Shown here piece by piece: positions 1 through 6,578 of a DNA stretch of 12,333 nt. The position numbers and the translations under genes are program-made. Numbering within the stretch: position 1 is the first letter of the stretch; each line of letters opens with the position of its first letter. The notes under the pieces are model-generated. The model saw nothing but the letters and a program-made list of their open reading frames with translations. It was not told where the DNA came from and did not search any database. The stretch spans positions 568,772 to 581,104 of the forward strand of contig CP070771.1 of the NCBI GenBank assembly GCA_020345785.1, given 5' to 3'. This stretch comes from Desulfobacterales bacterium. GTDB taxonomy: Bacteria; Desulfobacterota; Desulfobacteria; Desulfobacterales; JAFDCJ01.

Positions 1-648
1 CACACCTTAATCCTGGCTGGCATTTGGGGGAGTATTTCGAGTTTGTCAACTTTAAATCTTCCAAAAGAGGAGACCAACTTTATTGTCACGATCCACTTTT
101 ATGAACCTTTATTGTTTACTCACCAAGGTGCGGGATGGATACCGAAAGAATATGGCACTGTCGGTGTCATTTGGCCCGGTCCTCCAGAAACGAAGTTGCA
201 TCCAATACTCGAAGCAAGCTCAGTAGATTGGGTACAAGAGTGGTTTATTCGCTATAATTGCGATTTTCCTGATATCAATCCAGCAGGCCCGAGGCCAATT
301 ATGGAAGCCCTGGACAATGCTGTTGCGTGGAGTGAAAAGCACGGTGGTGTGCCATTGTGGATCGGGGAGTTCGGTGCATATAAAAAAGCTGATATGCAAT
401 CTCGGGTTAAATGGACAAAATTTGTGCGGGAGCAAGCTGAGGTTCGAAATATTCCGTGGGCGTATTGGGAGTTTGGCGCAGAATTTGGGGTCTATGACCG
501 CAAGGTGCAAGACTGGAACAAAGGCTTGCTCGAAGCTCTGATTCCAATTGAAAGGAAAGATCATATGACACTCTTTCAGCGCTCAGAATCGCTAATCGAC
601 CAAAGTGAGGATTTATGCCTTAAATCGCAAATTGAATTCGTTGAATAA
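1..648 (+). CDS. Glycoside hydrolase family 5 (cellulase-like), C-terminal part
   Basis: The reading frame is open from the first base, so the gene begins upstream of the window; the TTG at 43 is internal. The visible 215 residues look like the C-terminal half of a GH5 TIM barrel (endoglucanase/beta-glycanase). Near residues 31-41 is the segment with H32 and Y34 followed by FTHQGAGW, typical of the conserved His-x-Tyr strand. WIGEFGAY at about 120-127 carries the predicted nucleophile E123, and AYWEFGAEFGVYD at 154-166 fits the last barrel strand. The acid/base Glu (Asn-Glu motif) would lie upstream of the window. A polar tail of about 30 residues follows the barrel. The gene ends TAA, directly followed by TAG. 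By family, the enzyme hydrolyses beta-1,4-linked glycans; substrate and secretion cannot be judged without the N terminus. No other carbohydrate gene is visible. The family call is fairly sure, the substrate is not. Confidence 0.85.
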   Translation, partial: HTLILAGIWGSISSLSTLNLPKEETNFIVTIHFYEPLLFTHQGAGWIPKEYGTVGVIWPGPPETKLHPILEASSVDWVQEWFIRYNCDFPDINPAGPRPIMEALDNAVAWSEKHGGVPLWIGEFGAYKKADMQSRVKWTKFVREQAEVRNIPWAYWEFGAEFGVYDRKVQDWNKGLLEALIPIERKDHMTLFQRSESLIDQSEDLCLKSQIEFVE

Positions 649-773
649 TAGTTGCAATTTCGATATGAATTTATAGATTCGAAACTCGATGTAACTGCTA
701 TCTATCTTAAATGGCGATGACCAAGAATGCCTGAAGATATTCAAGACGTATCACAATTAGATCAATAAAATAG

Positions 774-806
774 AGCCCTGTCAGAGGATTTTGGCAGGGC
801 TTTCTT
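774..806. terminator. Probable Rho-independent terminator after the GH5 gene
   Basis: AGCCCTG (774-780) pairs with CAGGGCT (795-801), extended inward by one G-U and one C-G pair, with a 10-base loop. A short T-rich tail (TTCTT) follows on the plus strand. Read on the minus strand the same stem is followed by CTATTTTATT, so it may work in both directions. It lies 125 bp after the GH5 stop codon. Confidence 0.6.
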
Positions 807-1021
807 AAACGAACGTAAGAATCTCGAAAATACGATTTAACCCTAATGTCTGTATTTTCAAGCACTGGCGTTGATGAATTCGTCGTATTCCCTAAGTCCT
901 TAGCAGGGTTTGTAAGGAAAGCAGTCCATTCGCCGGCATGAAAAATGGCCGGTTTGATTGAAAGAGTAAACTTTAGCCCTGTGATGATAACGCAGGGTCG
1001 GCCTCTGCTTGGCGCGGCGAA

Positions 1022-1083
1022 GTCACGCTGCAAGCGTGACGAAGACGGGTGACGACCCATCCCGGCGGGCACGGCGGCCCGCC
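1022..1083. repeat. Stack of three hairpins, GC-rich repeat
   Basis: Three inverted repeats follow one another. GTCACGCT/AGCGTGAC (1022-1029/1033-1040) has a 3-base loop, GGGT/ACCC (1047-1050/1055-1058) a 4-base loop, and GGCGGGC/GCCCGCC (1064-1070/1077-1083) a 6-base loop. The GC content is far above the flanks. The arrangement resembles dispersed palindromic intergenic elements; only one copy is present in this window, so membership of a family is inferred. Confidence 0.55.
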
Positions 1084-1247
1084 CTACATCAGCGGTGGGA
1101 AGAAACGAGCTTTCACGCAAGTTGTCAGATGTCGGTAATGGACAAAGGCGAAAGGATTATAGTGAAAGGCCGCTGCAACAAATATTAGGGTAGAGGCACG
1201 GATTAGAAATCTCGCTTTCCAGCTTCCAGGCATCCTAGCCTCTAATC

Positions 1248-1290
1248 TCTGTCATCTGTCTTCTGTCATCTGTCTTCCGACCTCTGTCAT
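1248..1290. repeat. 14 bp tandem repeat beside the DinB-like gene
   Basis: TCTGTCATCTGTCT occurs twice head to tail (1248-1261 and 1262-1275), and after a 7-base interruption a partial third copy (TCTGTCAT, 1283-1290) runs into the last codons of the DinB-like gene. Each unit is itself built from TCTGTC-type sub-repeats. It probably arose by slippage or is part of a dispersed low-complexity element. Confidence 0.7.
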
Positions 1291-1766
1291 TTGCCCGTGG
1301 CCGCCTTCACGCTGGCAAGGTGTTCAGTTGCCGATTGCACGATAATATTATCGATAACCTGCTGGGTACTGATCGCACCTCCGGCGAGGGCGAGATGGCC
1401 GGTGCGGTCTAAATCGGCGTCATCCAGTGCGGCGACATAATCAGCTATGGCCGAACCGTTTTTCCGCAGTAACCCCAACACTTCCTCCTTTGTGCAGCCG
1501 GCATGCTTTTCTGCATGCTGCGCATTGGCCTGGTCGATGCCTTCTCGGCTGAGTTCAGGCAACTCTTTGCCCTCGACAATCATTTTGGCCAATCCAAGCG
1601 CACGGTAATGGCCTGCTGCGAGATGCCGGGCGATCACGCCGACCGGCCAATTTTCTCCCGGACATACCTTGGTCCAATCTTCGTCCGAACAGCTTTCAAC
1701 AAACGCAATGAGCTCATTGTTAAAGTTCGTAAATCGTTTCGCTATCTCTTCAGCTCTTTGGCTCAT
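1287..1766 (-). CDS. DinB-like (DinB/MDMPI superfamily) four-helix-bundle protein
   Basis: This is a 159-residue protein. The start is set at the ATG at 1766 because an AAAGGAGG ribosome binding site lies just upstream; an in-frame start at 1829 would add 21 residues without such a site. The sequence fits the DinB-like metal-binding helical bundle: ENWPVGVIARHLAAGH at about 38-53 matches the conserved first-histidine region (H48, with H53 nearby), and TEHL at 147-150 supplies the C-terminal histidine (H149) typical of the fold. A third metal ligand could be one of H84, H88 or H124. The family includes thiol-dependent transferases (mycothiol or bacillithiol dependent) and many stress-associated proteins of unknown activity. 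Nothing here fixes the substrate. The gene follows the transporter on the same strand 348 bp downstream, too far to assume an operon. The family call is good; the role is unknown. Confidence 0.75.
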   Translation of the reverse strand: MSQRAEEIAKRFTNFNNELIAFVESCSDEDWTKVCPGENWPVGVIARHLAAGHYRALGLAKMIVEGKELPELSREGIDQANAQHAEKHAGCTKEEVLGLLRKNGSAIADYVAALDDADLDRTGHLALAGGAISTQQVIDNIIVQSATEHLASVKAATGK

Positions 1767-1772
1767 AATAAT

Positions 1773-1780
1773 CCTCCTTT
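1773..1780 (-). promoter_or_regulatory. Ribosome binding site deciding the DinB-like start
   Basis: On the minus strand AAAGGAGG lies 6 bases upstream of the ATG at 1766. It is a near-perfect Shine-Dalgarno sequence at good spacing and argues against the longer frame starting at 1829. Confidence 0.85.
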
Positions 1781-1822
1781 GTAAATCAGTTCTTACAGCA
1801 AAAATCATTTCACCACCCGCTT

Positions 1823-2111
1823 CGCTCAAGGCGCAAAGATCGCAGAGGAGCTTTTTTATTTAACTTTCTGCTGACCAGACGTCGCTAAAGCTATGCCATG
1901 GCATGGAGGCCCCGCATGGCGGGATGACCATTCTATTTCAAAGATTTAAAGGTTGGCCTCCAGAAAGTTAAAAGCTCAGGCCCTTCGGGCAATAGTTTTG
2001 CGTTGCTTTCCACGGCGTTAGATCTATTCGGACTGCCCTTTATGCTTGTCGACCTCTCAACGGCAGGCATAAAATACATAGTCTCTGCGCACTTTGCGGC
2101 TCTGCGGTGAG
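1823..2111. repeat. Inverted pair of CTCTGCG...CTTTGCG repeats bracketing the spacer
   Basis: The 348 bp between the transporter stop and the DinB-like start has no gene. Near its two ends lie related sequences in opposite orientation: minus strand 1847-1823 and plus strand 2083-2111. Both read CTCTGCG, two variable bases, CTTTGCG, then CT. In between are the 12 bp palindrome ATGCCATGGCAT (1893-1904) and an 11-pair hairpin with two G-T pairs (2041-2051/2061-2071, loop of 9). Neither hairpin is followed by a T-run, so they are not obvious terminators. Confidence 0.5.
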
Positions 2112-2114
2112 TAT

Positions 2115-3011
2115 TTAATTTCGTCTTAGCAGCTGCAGAACACCACCGACAACCAGGACTGAGCCAGCTATCTGGCTCATGGTCAGCCGTTCTCCCAGAA
2201 AAAGGTAGGCATAAAAGACCGCAAAAGCAATCTCCGACATCAGCAAAATGCTGGCAATACTGGCCTGTAGCCTTCCGATTCCGACGGCATATAAAAAAAA
2301 GGCAGCCATAGAGGATATGGCGATCAGCCCGGCAAACCACAGCCAGGTCAGCGGTTGAATGGGCCATGGCTGGGTTATGAAAAACTGCAGCGGCAAGAGC
2401 AGGGCCGAGGCAATACCGAAGGCAAAAATCAGGACCACCAATGAGCCATACTGCAAACGCAATGTTTTGCCGAAAATGTTCCAGGCGGCATACAGGCCGG
2501 GTACGCAGAAACCGATCAGCAGCCCGGAGAATGTAAAACCACTTGATTTAAGATCAGCCAGGCCGGCCACCAGCACGGTTCCGGCAAATGCCATAAGCAG
2601 TGCCAGGATTTTGCGGCTGGTTAAAGTCTCCTGCCACAGATATCGGGCCGAAATTGTTACGATAGCCGGCATAACCGCCTGCTGCACGGTTGTGACCGCC
2701 GCTCCATTGAGCATGATGCCGACATTATAGAAAAGGTGAAACAGGCCCAGGCTCGCGCCCATACCGGCCGCCAAACCCCAGTCCGACCGTTGAATCCATA
2801 TCTTGCCGGGAATGACCATCAGCCCCACGATCAGCAGACAAATGAAAGTCGCAAAATCCCGCCAGAATGCCAGCGCCGTGGCCGACACCGCGGCGTTGTT
2901 CGCTATGAGTTTCACAAATACTCCGGAGGCACCCCAGAAGGCGGCAGCCGTAATGACGGACGCATAACCGGTAATGGTCGAAGAACTTGTATGTTGCGAC
3001 TTTCGTTGCAT
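2115..3011 (-). CDS. EamA/DMT-family inner-membrane transporter
   Basis: This is a 298-residue, strongly hydrophobic protein with about ten predicted membrane helices in two EamA repeats. The first repeat holds AAAFWGASGVFVKL (about 22-35) and a GAAVTTVQQAVMPAIV segment near 120. The second holds the matching AIASILLMSEIAFAVFYAYLFLGERLT-type segment, where the GE near the end of a helix is typical of the drug/metabolite transporter superfamily. Members export or import small metabolites such as amino acids or their analogues; the substrate is unknown here. The start was placed at the ATG at 3011 because the 38 extra in-frame residues up to 3125 come entirely from a dispersed repeat and do not resemble a DMT N terminus. 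A weak GGAA about 10 bases upstream is the only candidate ribosome binding site, so translation signals are unremarkable or disturbed by the repeat. Confidence 0.85.
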   Translation of the reverse strand: MQRKSQHTSSSTITGYASVITAAAFWGASGVFVKLIANNAAVSATALAFWRDFATFICLLIVGLMVIPGKIWIQRSDWGLAAGMGASLGLFHLFYNVGIMLNGAAVTTVQQAVMPAIVTISARYLWQETLTSRKILALLMAFAGTVLVAGLADLKSSGFTFSGLLIGFCVPGLYAAWNIFGKTLRLQYGSLVVLIFAFGIASALLLPLQFFITQPWPIQPLTWLWFAGLIAISSMAAFFLYAVGIGRLQASIASILLMSEIAFAVFYAYLFLGERLTMSQIAGSVLVVGGVLQLLRRN

Positions 3012-3020
3012 TGAACAATT

Positions 3021-3160
3021 ATTCCAACACTGAAAATCTGGTTTCCCCTCACTTCGGGCTGTAGGCTCTACCGGCCGGGACGAAGTCCCCTGCGGGACGG
3101 AGTCGAGTTGGAAGCCGGGCTGCATGCCCTGCGGGCCGGAAGCTGGGCCAGGATTCTTTA
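3021..3160 (-). repeat. Dispersed leader repeat, copy A
   Basis: About 140 bp lie directly upstream of the transporter, with the near edge 9 bases from the start codon. Two blocks match copy B at 8171-8286 in the same orientation relative to the gene behind it: 3021-3042 (20 of 22 bases, starting ATTCCAACAC) and 3132-3160 (26 of 29 bases, ending TCTTTA). The middle differs. The ends are partly complementary (TCTGG...TTCC against GGAA...CCAGGA), so the unit could fold on itself. Confidence 0.75.
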
Positions 3161-3336
3161 CTCGCAGCCGAGCTATACTTTGTGACCGGCACTTATATCA
3201 TGAAATGCGGCTGAACCCGAAGTCCGTTTTCATTCTGTTATATATTCGGTTTTATGGCCACATTTCTCGTGATTTATACAACTGCGAGGTCAATAATTAC
3301 AATACTTCTTCAAGCCGACATGTCGTTCCGAAACAC

Positions 3337-3365
3337 TTGACAATTTATACATTGTTACAAATATT
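3337..3365 (+). promoter_or_regulatory. Weak candidate promoter upstream of the cyclase gene
   Basis: A perfect TTGACA (3337-3342) is followed after 17 bases by AATATT (4 of 6 matches to the -10 consensus). It lies in an AT-rich stretch about 310 bp before the cyclase start, with the whole MITE-like element in between. If used, the element would be transcribed as a long leader. TATAGT at 3644-3649 is an alternative -10 close to the gene, but it lacks a -35 box. Confidence 0.35.
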
Positions 3366-3376
3366 CATATAAATTG

Positions 3377-3602
3377 AAATTTTACGGGCCTATATACCAA
3401 ATTAAGGCTAACTGTTAACTGATCGAGATAGGTCCGTTGGGTTTCGATCCTGGTAAAGAATCTGTGAGACAGCTTTTAGTAGGTTGGGTAGAGGAACGAA
3501 ACCCAACAAAAGACTCTCGGATCTCAACCCAACCTACAAGCGATGCAATAATAATGGCTTAATTGAACCATCGTTATTTTTTTACATAGAACCGAAATTT
3601 TA
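3377..3602 (+). repeat. MITE-like element, copy 1
   Basis: The core (3385-3594, 210 bp) starts CGG and ends CCG. Its ends form an imperfect terminal inverted repeat (10 of 12 bases, CGGnnCTATnTA). Identical 8 bp direct repeats AAATTTTA flank it (3377-3384 and 3595-3602), a plausible target-site duplication. It matches copy 2 (6247-6459) in inverted orientation over its whole length, about 85-88% by hand alignment with one gap of a few bases. Inside are interleaved inverted repeats: GTTGGGTTTCG (3436-3446) with CGAAACCCAAC (3497-3507), and GTAGGTTGGGT (3479-3489) with ACCCAACCTAC (3527-3537). It holds no open frame of note. Confidence 0.8.
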
Positions 3603-3674
3603 TAAGAAAATAAATCACAGCTCGCCCGAATCTCTCAACAAACTATAGTACCACAAATAAAAGGAGCGCAACCC

Positions 3675-4505
3675 ATGCCCATCTATATGGATCGTCACGA
3701 CATGGAAGGTGCGACTGCCAGGGCCGTGGCAGATGCGCATCAAAAAGATCTTAAGCTTCAGGAAAAATACGGTGTTAAGATACTGACATACTGGTTTGAT
3801 GAAGGCCGGGGATCGGCATTTTGCTTAGTCGATGCACCCGCCAAAGAAAAAGTTACCCAACTGCACGCAGAAGCCCATGGCGCTATTCCGAGCAAGATAA
3901 TCGAAGTCGATCCGCATACTGTAGAGACTTTTTTAGGTAGAATTGAAGACCCCCAGGTGAACCATGAATCCGACGCATTTTCAAACGGAGATGTATTTGA
4001 TTCCGCCTTTCGCACGATCATGTTTACCGACATGAAAGACTCAACGGCGATGACAACCCGTCTCGGCGACGCCCGGGCGCTGGAGCTGTTCCGCACCCAC
4101 AACGGCATTACGCGCGAGGCGCTGCGCCAGTATCATGGGAGAGAAATCCAGCACACCGGTGACGGCTTCATGGTATCCTTCAATTCAGCCTCCAACGCGG
4201 TCGCGTGTGCCATCGGCGTCCAGCGGTCCTTCGCATCTCACAACGAAACTCATCCCGATACCCCGATTCATGTGCGCATCGGAATTTGTGCCGGTGAGCC
4301 GGTCGAAGAAGATCAGCGTCTGTTTGGGTCCACAGTCCAATTGACCTCCCGCATCTGCGACCAAGCCGCACCCGATCAGATTTTAGTCGCTGCGGTCATT
4401 CGGGATCTCTGCCTGGGAAAACAATTTGTTTTCGGCGATCGGGGCGAAGCGAAGTTGAAAGGCTTCGACCAGCCTCAAAAAATTTATGAAGTTCAATGGC
4501 AGTAG
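3675..4505 (+). CDS. DUF4242 domain fused to class III nucleotidyl cyclase
   Basis: This is a 276-residue soluble protein. The start ATG at 3675 has AAGGAG at 3661-3666. Residues 1-85 are a DUF4242 domain (the family of the nickel-binding SCO4226), with YMDRHDMEG at 4-12, YWFDEGRG at 39-46 and HAEAHGAIP at 64-72. A linker follows, then a class III adenylate/guanylate cyclase domain at 112-276. Both metal-binding Asp are present: D119 in FTDMKDST and D163 in HTGDGF. The transition-state Arg is R226. The purine-recognising Lys is replaced by Q159, the partner Asp by R215 and the transition-state Asn by Q222. The domain therefore looks metal-competent, but with altered nucleotide specificity or low activity. 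It probably makes a cyclic nucleotide in the cytoplasm, perhaps in response to a metal or other ligand of DUF4242. The stop is TAG. The phosphatase gene follows 253 bp downstream. Confidence 0.87.
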   Translation: MPIYMDRHDMEGATARAVADAHQKDLKLQEKYGVKILTYWFDEGRGSAFCLVDAPAKEKVTQLHAEAHGAIPSKIIEVDPHTVETFLGRIEDPQVNHESDAFSNGDVFDSAFRTIMFTDMKDSTAMTTRLGDARALELFRTHNGITREALRQYHGREIQHTGDGFMVSFNSASNAVACAIGVQRSFASHNETHPDTPIHVRIGICAGEPVEEDQRLFGSTVQLTSRICDQAAPDQILVAAVIRDLCLGKQFVFGDRGEAKLKGFDQPQKIYEVQWQ

Positions 4506-4648
4506 AGTCATTGCCACGGGAGCGGGATCTCCGTTGCGCGAAGACCGGCTTGTCCGAGTTGGATGTTGCAAAGACGCCACAAATTGCCTCGAACTATTAC
4601 GAAATTAAGTTTTCGCGACAGGGTCCCCTGCCTTTGACGATAGGCATA

Positions 4649-4678
4649 ATTCGTGGCTATTCGTGTAAATTCGTGGCT
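4649..4678. repeat. Three 10 bp tandem units in the cyclase-phosphatase spacer
   Basis: ATTCGTGGCT, ATTCGTGTAA and ATTCGTGGCT follow without gaps; units 1 and 3 are identical. The 253 bp spacer otherwise holds a small TCCTA/TAGGA hairpin (4702-4717) and no credible gene. It resembles low-complexity dispersed repeats of environmental genomes (recalled impression, not checked). Confidence 0.65.
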
Positions 4679-4758
4679 AAATAATTTTTAAGAAACTGAA
4701 ATCCTATTCAATTAGGAAGACACGCGAACCGGGAAGCATAAAATCCCAAGGACTAAAC

Positions 4759-6168
4759 ATGGCCTCAATATTTAAAACGCTTCATCAAAACTTCACTAAA
4801 CTGCCGGAGAATTTACCACTCCAATACTCTGAATCCACCTATTTTCGCTATCTGGTGACCGCCAATTACGGCTACCTTTCCAGTGCGATTATTCATTCTC
4901 TCCTGATTGTGTTATTTTTTGTGATCGGGGTAAACTCTTTAGCGCTTTATAATATCGCCAGCGCATGTTTCTGGGGCCTGGTGATAAAAATTAATCTTAA
5001 AGGGTACTGGAAGACGGCTTTGCTCCTCGCCTACATTGAGGTCTTAATTCATTCGGTGCTGTGTACGGTTATCATCGGCTGGGCTTCAAACTTTCATTAT
5101 TTCCTTTTGATATTTCCAGTCGTGGTATTTCTGGCACCTCTCAGCACAAAGATAAAAGCGCTTTCGGCCGGTGCCAGCACCCTTGTATATACGGTGCTGA
5201 GCCAGCTCTCTCAGTCCTTCACGCCCTTGAAAGCATTGGATCCCTCTTTATTATCGACGCTTCACATCGCCAATATCTTCTCTTTTTGCTTTGTTCTGTC
5301 CTATGTGGCCTACTATTATTCGCTGTCCGCCAGCCAGGCCGAGGAAAAACTCGAACAGGCTCACCGGAAAACAAATTCGGCATTGGTGGAGCGAAACAAG
5401 GCATTAATAAGGCTCAATAAAGAATTGACGGAAGCCGCAGACTATGTCAAGACCATGCTCCCGCGGCCGATAAAAGAAGGCCCGGTGCGCACCGACTGGA
5501 AATTTATTCCCTCCAGTTCACTTGGCGGCGATGCTTTTGGATACCATTGGCTGGACGGTGAAAACTTCGCTGTCTATTTGCTTGACGTCAGCGGGCACGG
5601 CGTCGGAGCAGCCCTTTTATCGGTATCGGTCATGAACGCGCTGCGTTCCGAAACCCTGTTGGACACAAATTTTTGTGATCCGGAGCAGGTATTGACAGCC
5701 TTGAATAGCGCGTTTCCGAGCGAGAAAAACAATGATATGTTTTTTACCATCTGGTACGGTGTCTACAACAAATCATCCCAAAGCCTGACCTACGCCAGCG
5801 GAGGCCATCCGCCGGCCCTTCTGTTCGGCGGAACGCCGTCTGAGAAGTCCGAGATGACCATGCTCGGAACCAAAAACCATGTGATTGGCGGAGTGTCCGA
5901 CCTTGCGTACAAGCAAGGAACGCAAAAAGTTGATAATCCAAGCTGCATGTACATCTTCTCCGACGGCGTGTATGAAATTCCCAAGGTTGACGGAAGCATG
6001 TGGCGGCTCAAGGAGTTTGCAGAATTTGTGAAACAATCGAATAGGACAGGGAACTCGGACATAGAACGGATTTATAAGTACGCCAGGAATTTAAATCGAT
6101 ACGACGCTTTTGAGGATGATTTTACTTTAGTCGAGGTGGTTTTTACTGATGGGGCAATAATCATTTAG
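4759..6168 (+). CDS. Membrane-anchored SpoIIE/PP2C-type serine phosphatase
   Basis: This 469-residue protein starts at ATG 4759 after AAGGAC (4748-4753). The N-terminal part has several hydrophobic segments (about 40-62, 64-80, 86-108, 112-128, 136-150, 168-188), giving a six-helix membrane anchor without a known sensor motif. A charged, probably coiled-coil linker spans about 192-230. The C-terminal domain (about 240-465) is of the SpoIIE/RsbU PP2C class: GGDAFGYHWLD (D258), DVSGHGVGAAL (D276), YASGGHPPALL (344-355), SDGVYE (D402) and EDDFTLVEV (D453, D454). All expected metal-binding Asp are present, so it should be active. By family it dephosphorylates a Ser/Thr-phosphorylated protein, usually an anti-sigma-factor antagonist, linking a membrane signal to stress gene control. 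No STAS antagonist or switch kinase lies in the window, so the target is unknown. The gene ends in TAG. Confidence 0.9.
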   Translation: MASIFKTLHQNFTKLPENLPLQYSESTYFRYLVTANYGYLSSAIIHSLLIVLFFVIGVNSLALYNIASACFWGLVIKINLKGYWKTALLLAYIEVLIHSVLCTVIIGWASNFHYFLLIFPVVVFLAPLSTKIKALSAGASTLVYTVLSQLSQSFTPLKALDPSLLSTLHIANIFSFCFVLSYVAYYYSLSASQAEEKLEQAHRKTNSALVERNKALIRLNKELTEAADYVKTMLPRPIKEGPVRTDWKFIPSSSLGGDAFGYHWLDGENFAVYLLDVSGHGVGAALLSVSVMNALRSETLLDTNFCDPEQVLTALNSAFPSEKNNDMFFTIWYGVYNKSSQSLTYASGGHPPALLFGGTPSEKSEMTMLGTKNHVIGGVSDLAYKQGTQKVDNPSCMYIFSDGVYEIPKVDGSMWRLKEFAEFVKQSNRTGNSDIERIYKYARNLNRYDAFEDDFTLVEVVFTDGAIII

Positions 6169-6239
6169 ATATTACAGAATGCAATTTAGATATTGTATTC
6201 ATGGCAGAGAAGAAGATATTGAACAAAAATATAAAACCA

Positions 6240-6466
6240 TAAAAAACGGTTCTATGTACCAAAATAAGGATGGTTCGATTAAGCCCTATTTTTGCCTCGA
6301 TTGTAGGTTGGGTTGAAATCCGGGAGTCTTATGTTGGGTTTCGTTCCTCTACCCAACCTACTAAAAACTGTCCATTGTCGCAGATTCGATACTAGGATCG
6401 AAACCCAACGGCCCTATCTCGGTCGGTTAACCTTCAGCCTTAATTTGTATAGAGATCCGTAAAAAA
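6240..6466 (-). repeat. MITE-like element, copy 2 (inverted)
   Basis: The core (6247-6459, 213 bp) runs CGG to CCG with terminal inverted repeats matching in 10 of 13 bases (CGGnTCTnTnTAC). Perfect 7 bp direct repeats TAAAAAA flank it (6240-6246 and 6460-6466). Its reverse complement aligns with copy 1 from end to end, including all four arms of the internal interleaved hairpins. It lies between the convergent phosphatase and histidine kinase genes, starting 72 bp after the phosphatase stop. Since both neighbours run towards it, its hairpins may also limit transcription read-through. Confidence 0.8.
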
Positions 6467-6481
6467 ATGCCTGGCAAAAAG

Positions 6482-6578
6482 TAATTAATCCGCTGGACTT
6501 TCGATCTGACAACTTTCTTCAGTTTTCAAAGCACAATTTACAGCTGCGAATATGCTATTTCTCAGGGCGGATTAATTA
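6482..6578 (-). terminator. Perfect 12 bp inverted repeat at the end of the kinase gene, possible terminator
   Basis: TAATTAATCCGC (6482-6493) and GCGGATTAATTA (6567-6578) are perfect reverse complements 73 bases apart; the right arm contains the kinase stop codon. In the minus-strand transcript the second arm is followed by CTTTTTGCC, a short U-run. The loop is long for a classical terminator, so it could instead be the ends of a small (97 bp) repeat element. Confidence 0.4.

Larger units (their letters stand above)
649..1286. other. Non-coding spacer of about 640 bp
   Basis: No convincing gene is present. The stretch holds a hairpin terminator just after the GH5 gene, a stack of three GC-rich hairpins near 1022-1083 and a short tandem repeat next to the DinB-like gene. 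The only longer frame here (minus strand, 707-1120) has a low-complexity, repeat-derived sequence and no recognisable family or ribosome binding site. The text around 1201-1290 looks like dispersed-repeat sequence rather than decayed coding sequence. Confidence 0.6.

Noticed and set aside
707..1120. 137-codon minus-strand frame
   Set aside because: Covers the terminator and the hairpin stack; low-complexity product without family likeness.
3377..3602. CRISPR-like reading of the repeated GTTGGGT / GTAGGTT motifs
   Set aside because: Arms are inverted and irregularly spaced, with no regular spacers and no cas genes; an element with internal hairpins explains them better.
4496..4684. 62-codon plus-strand frame after the cyclase
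   Set aside because: Overlaps the cyclase end, no ribosome binding site, and its end is built from the 10 bp tandem repeat.
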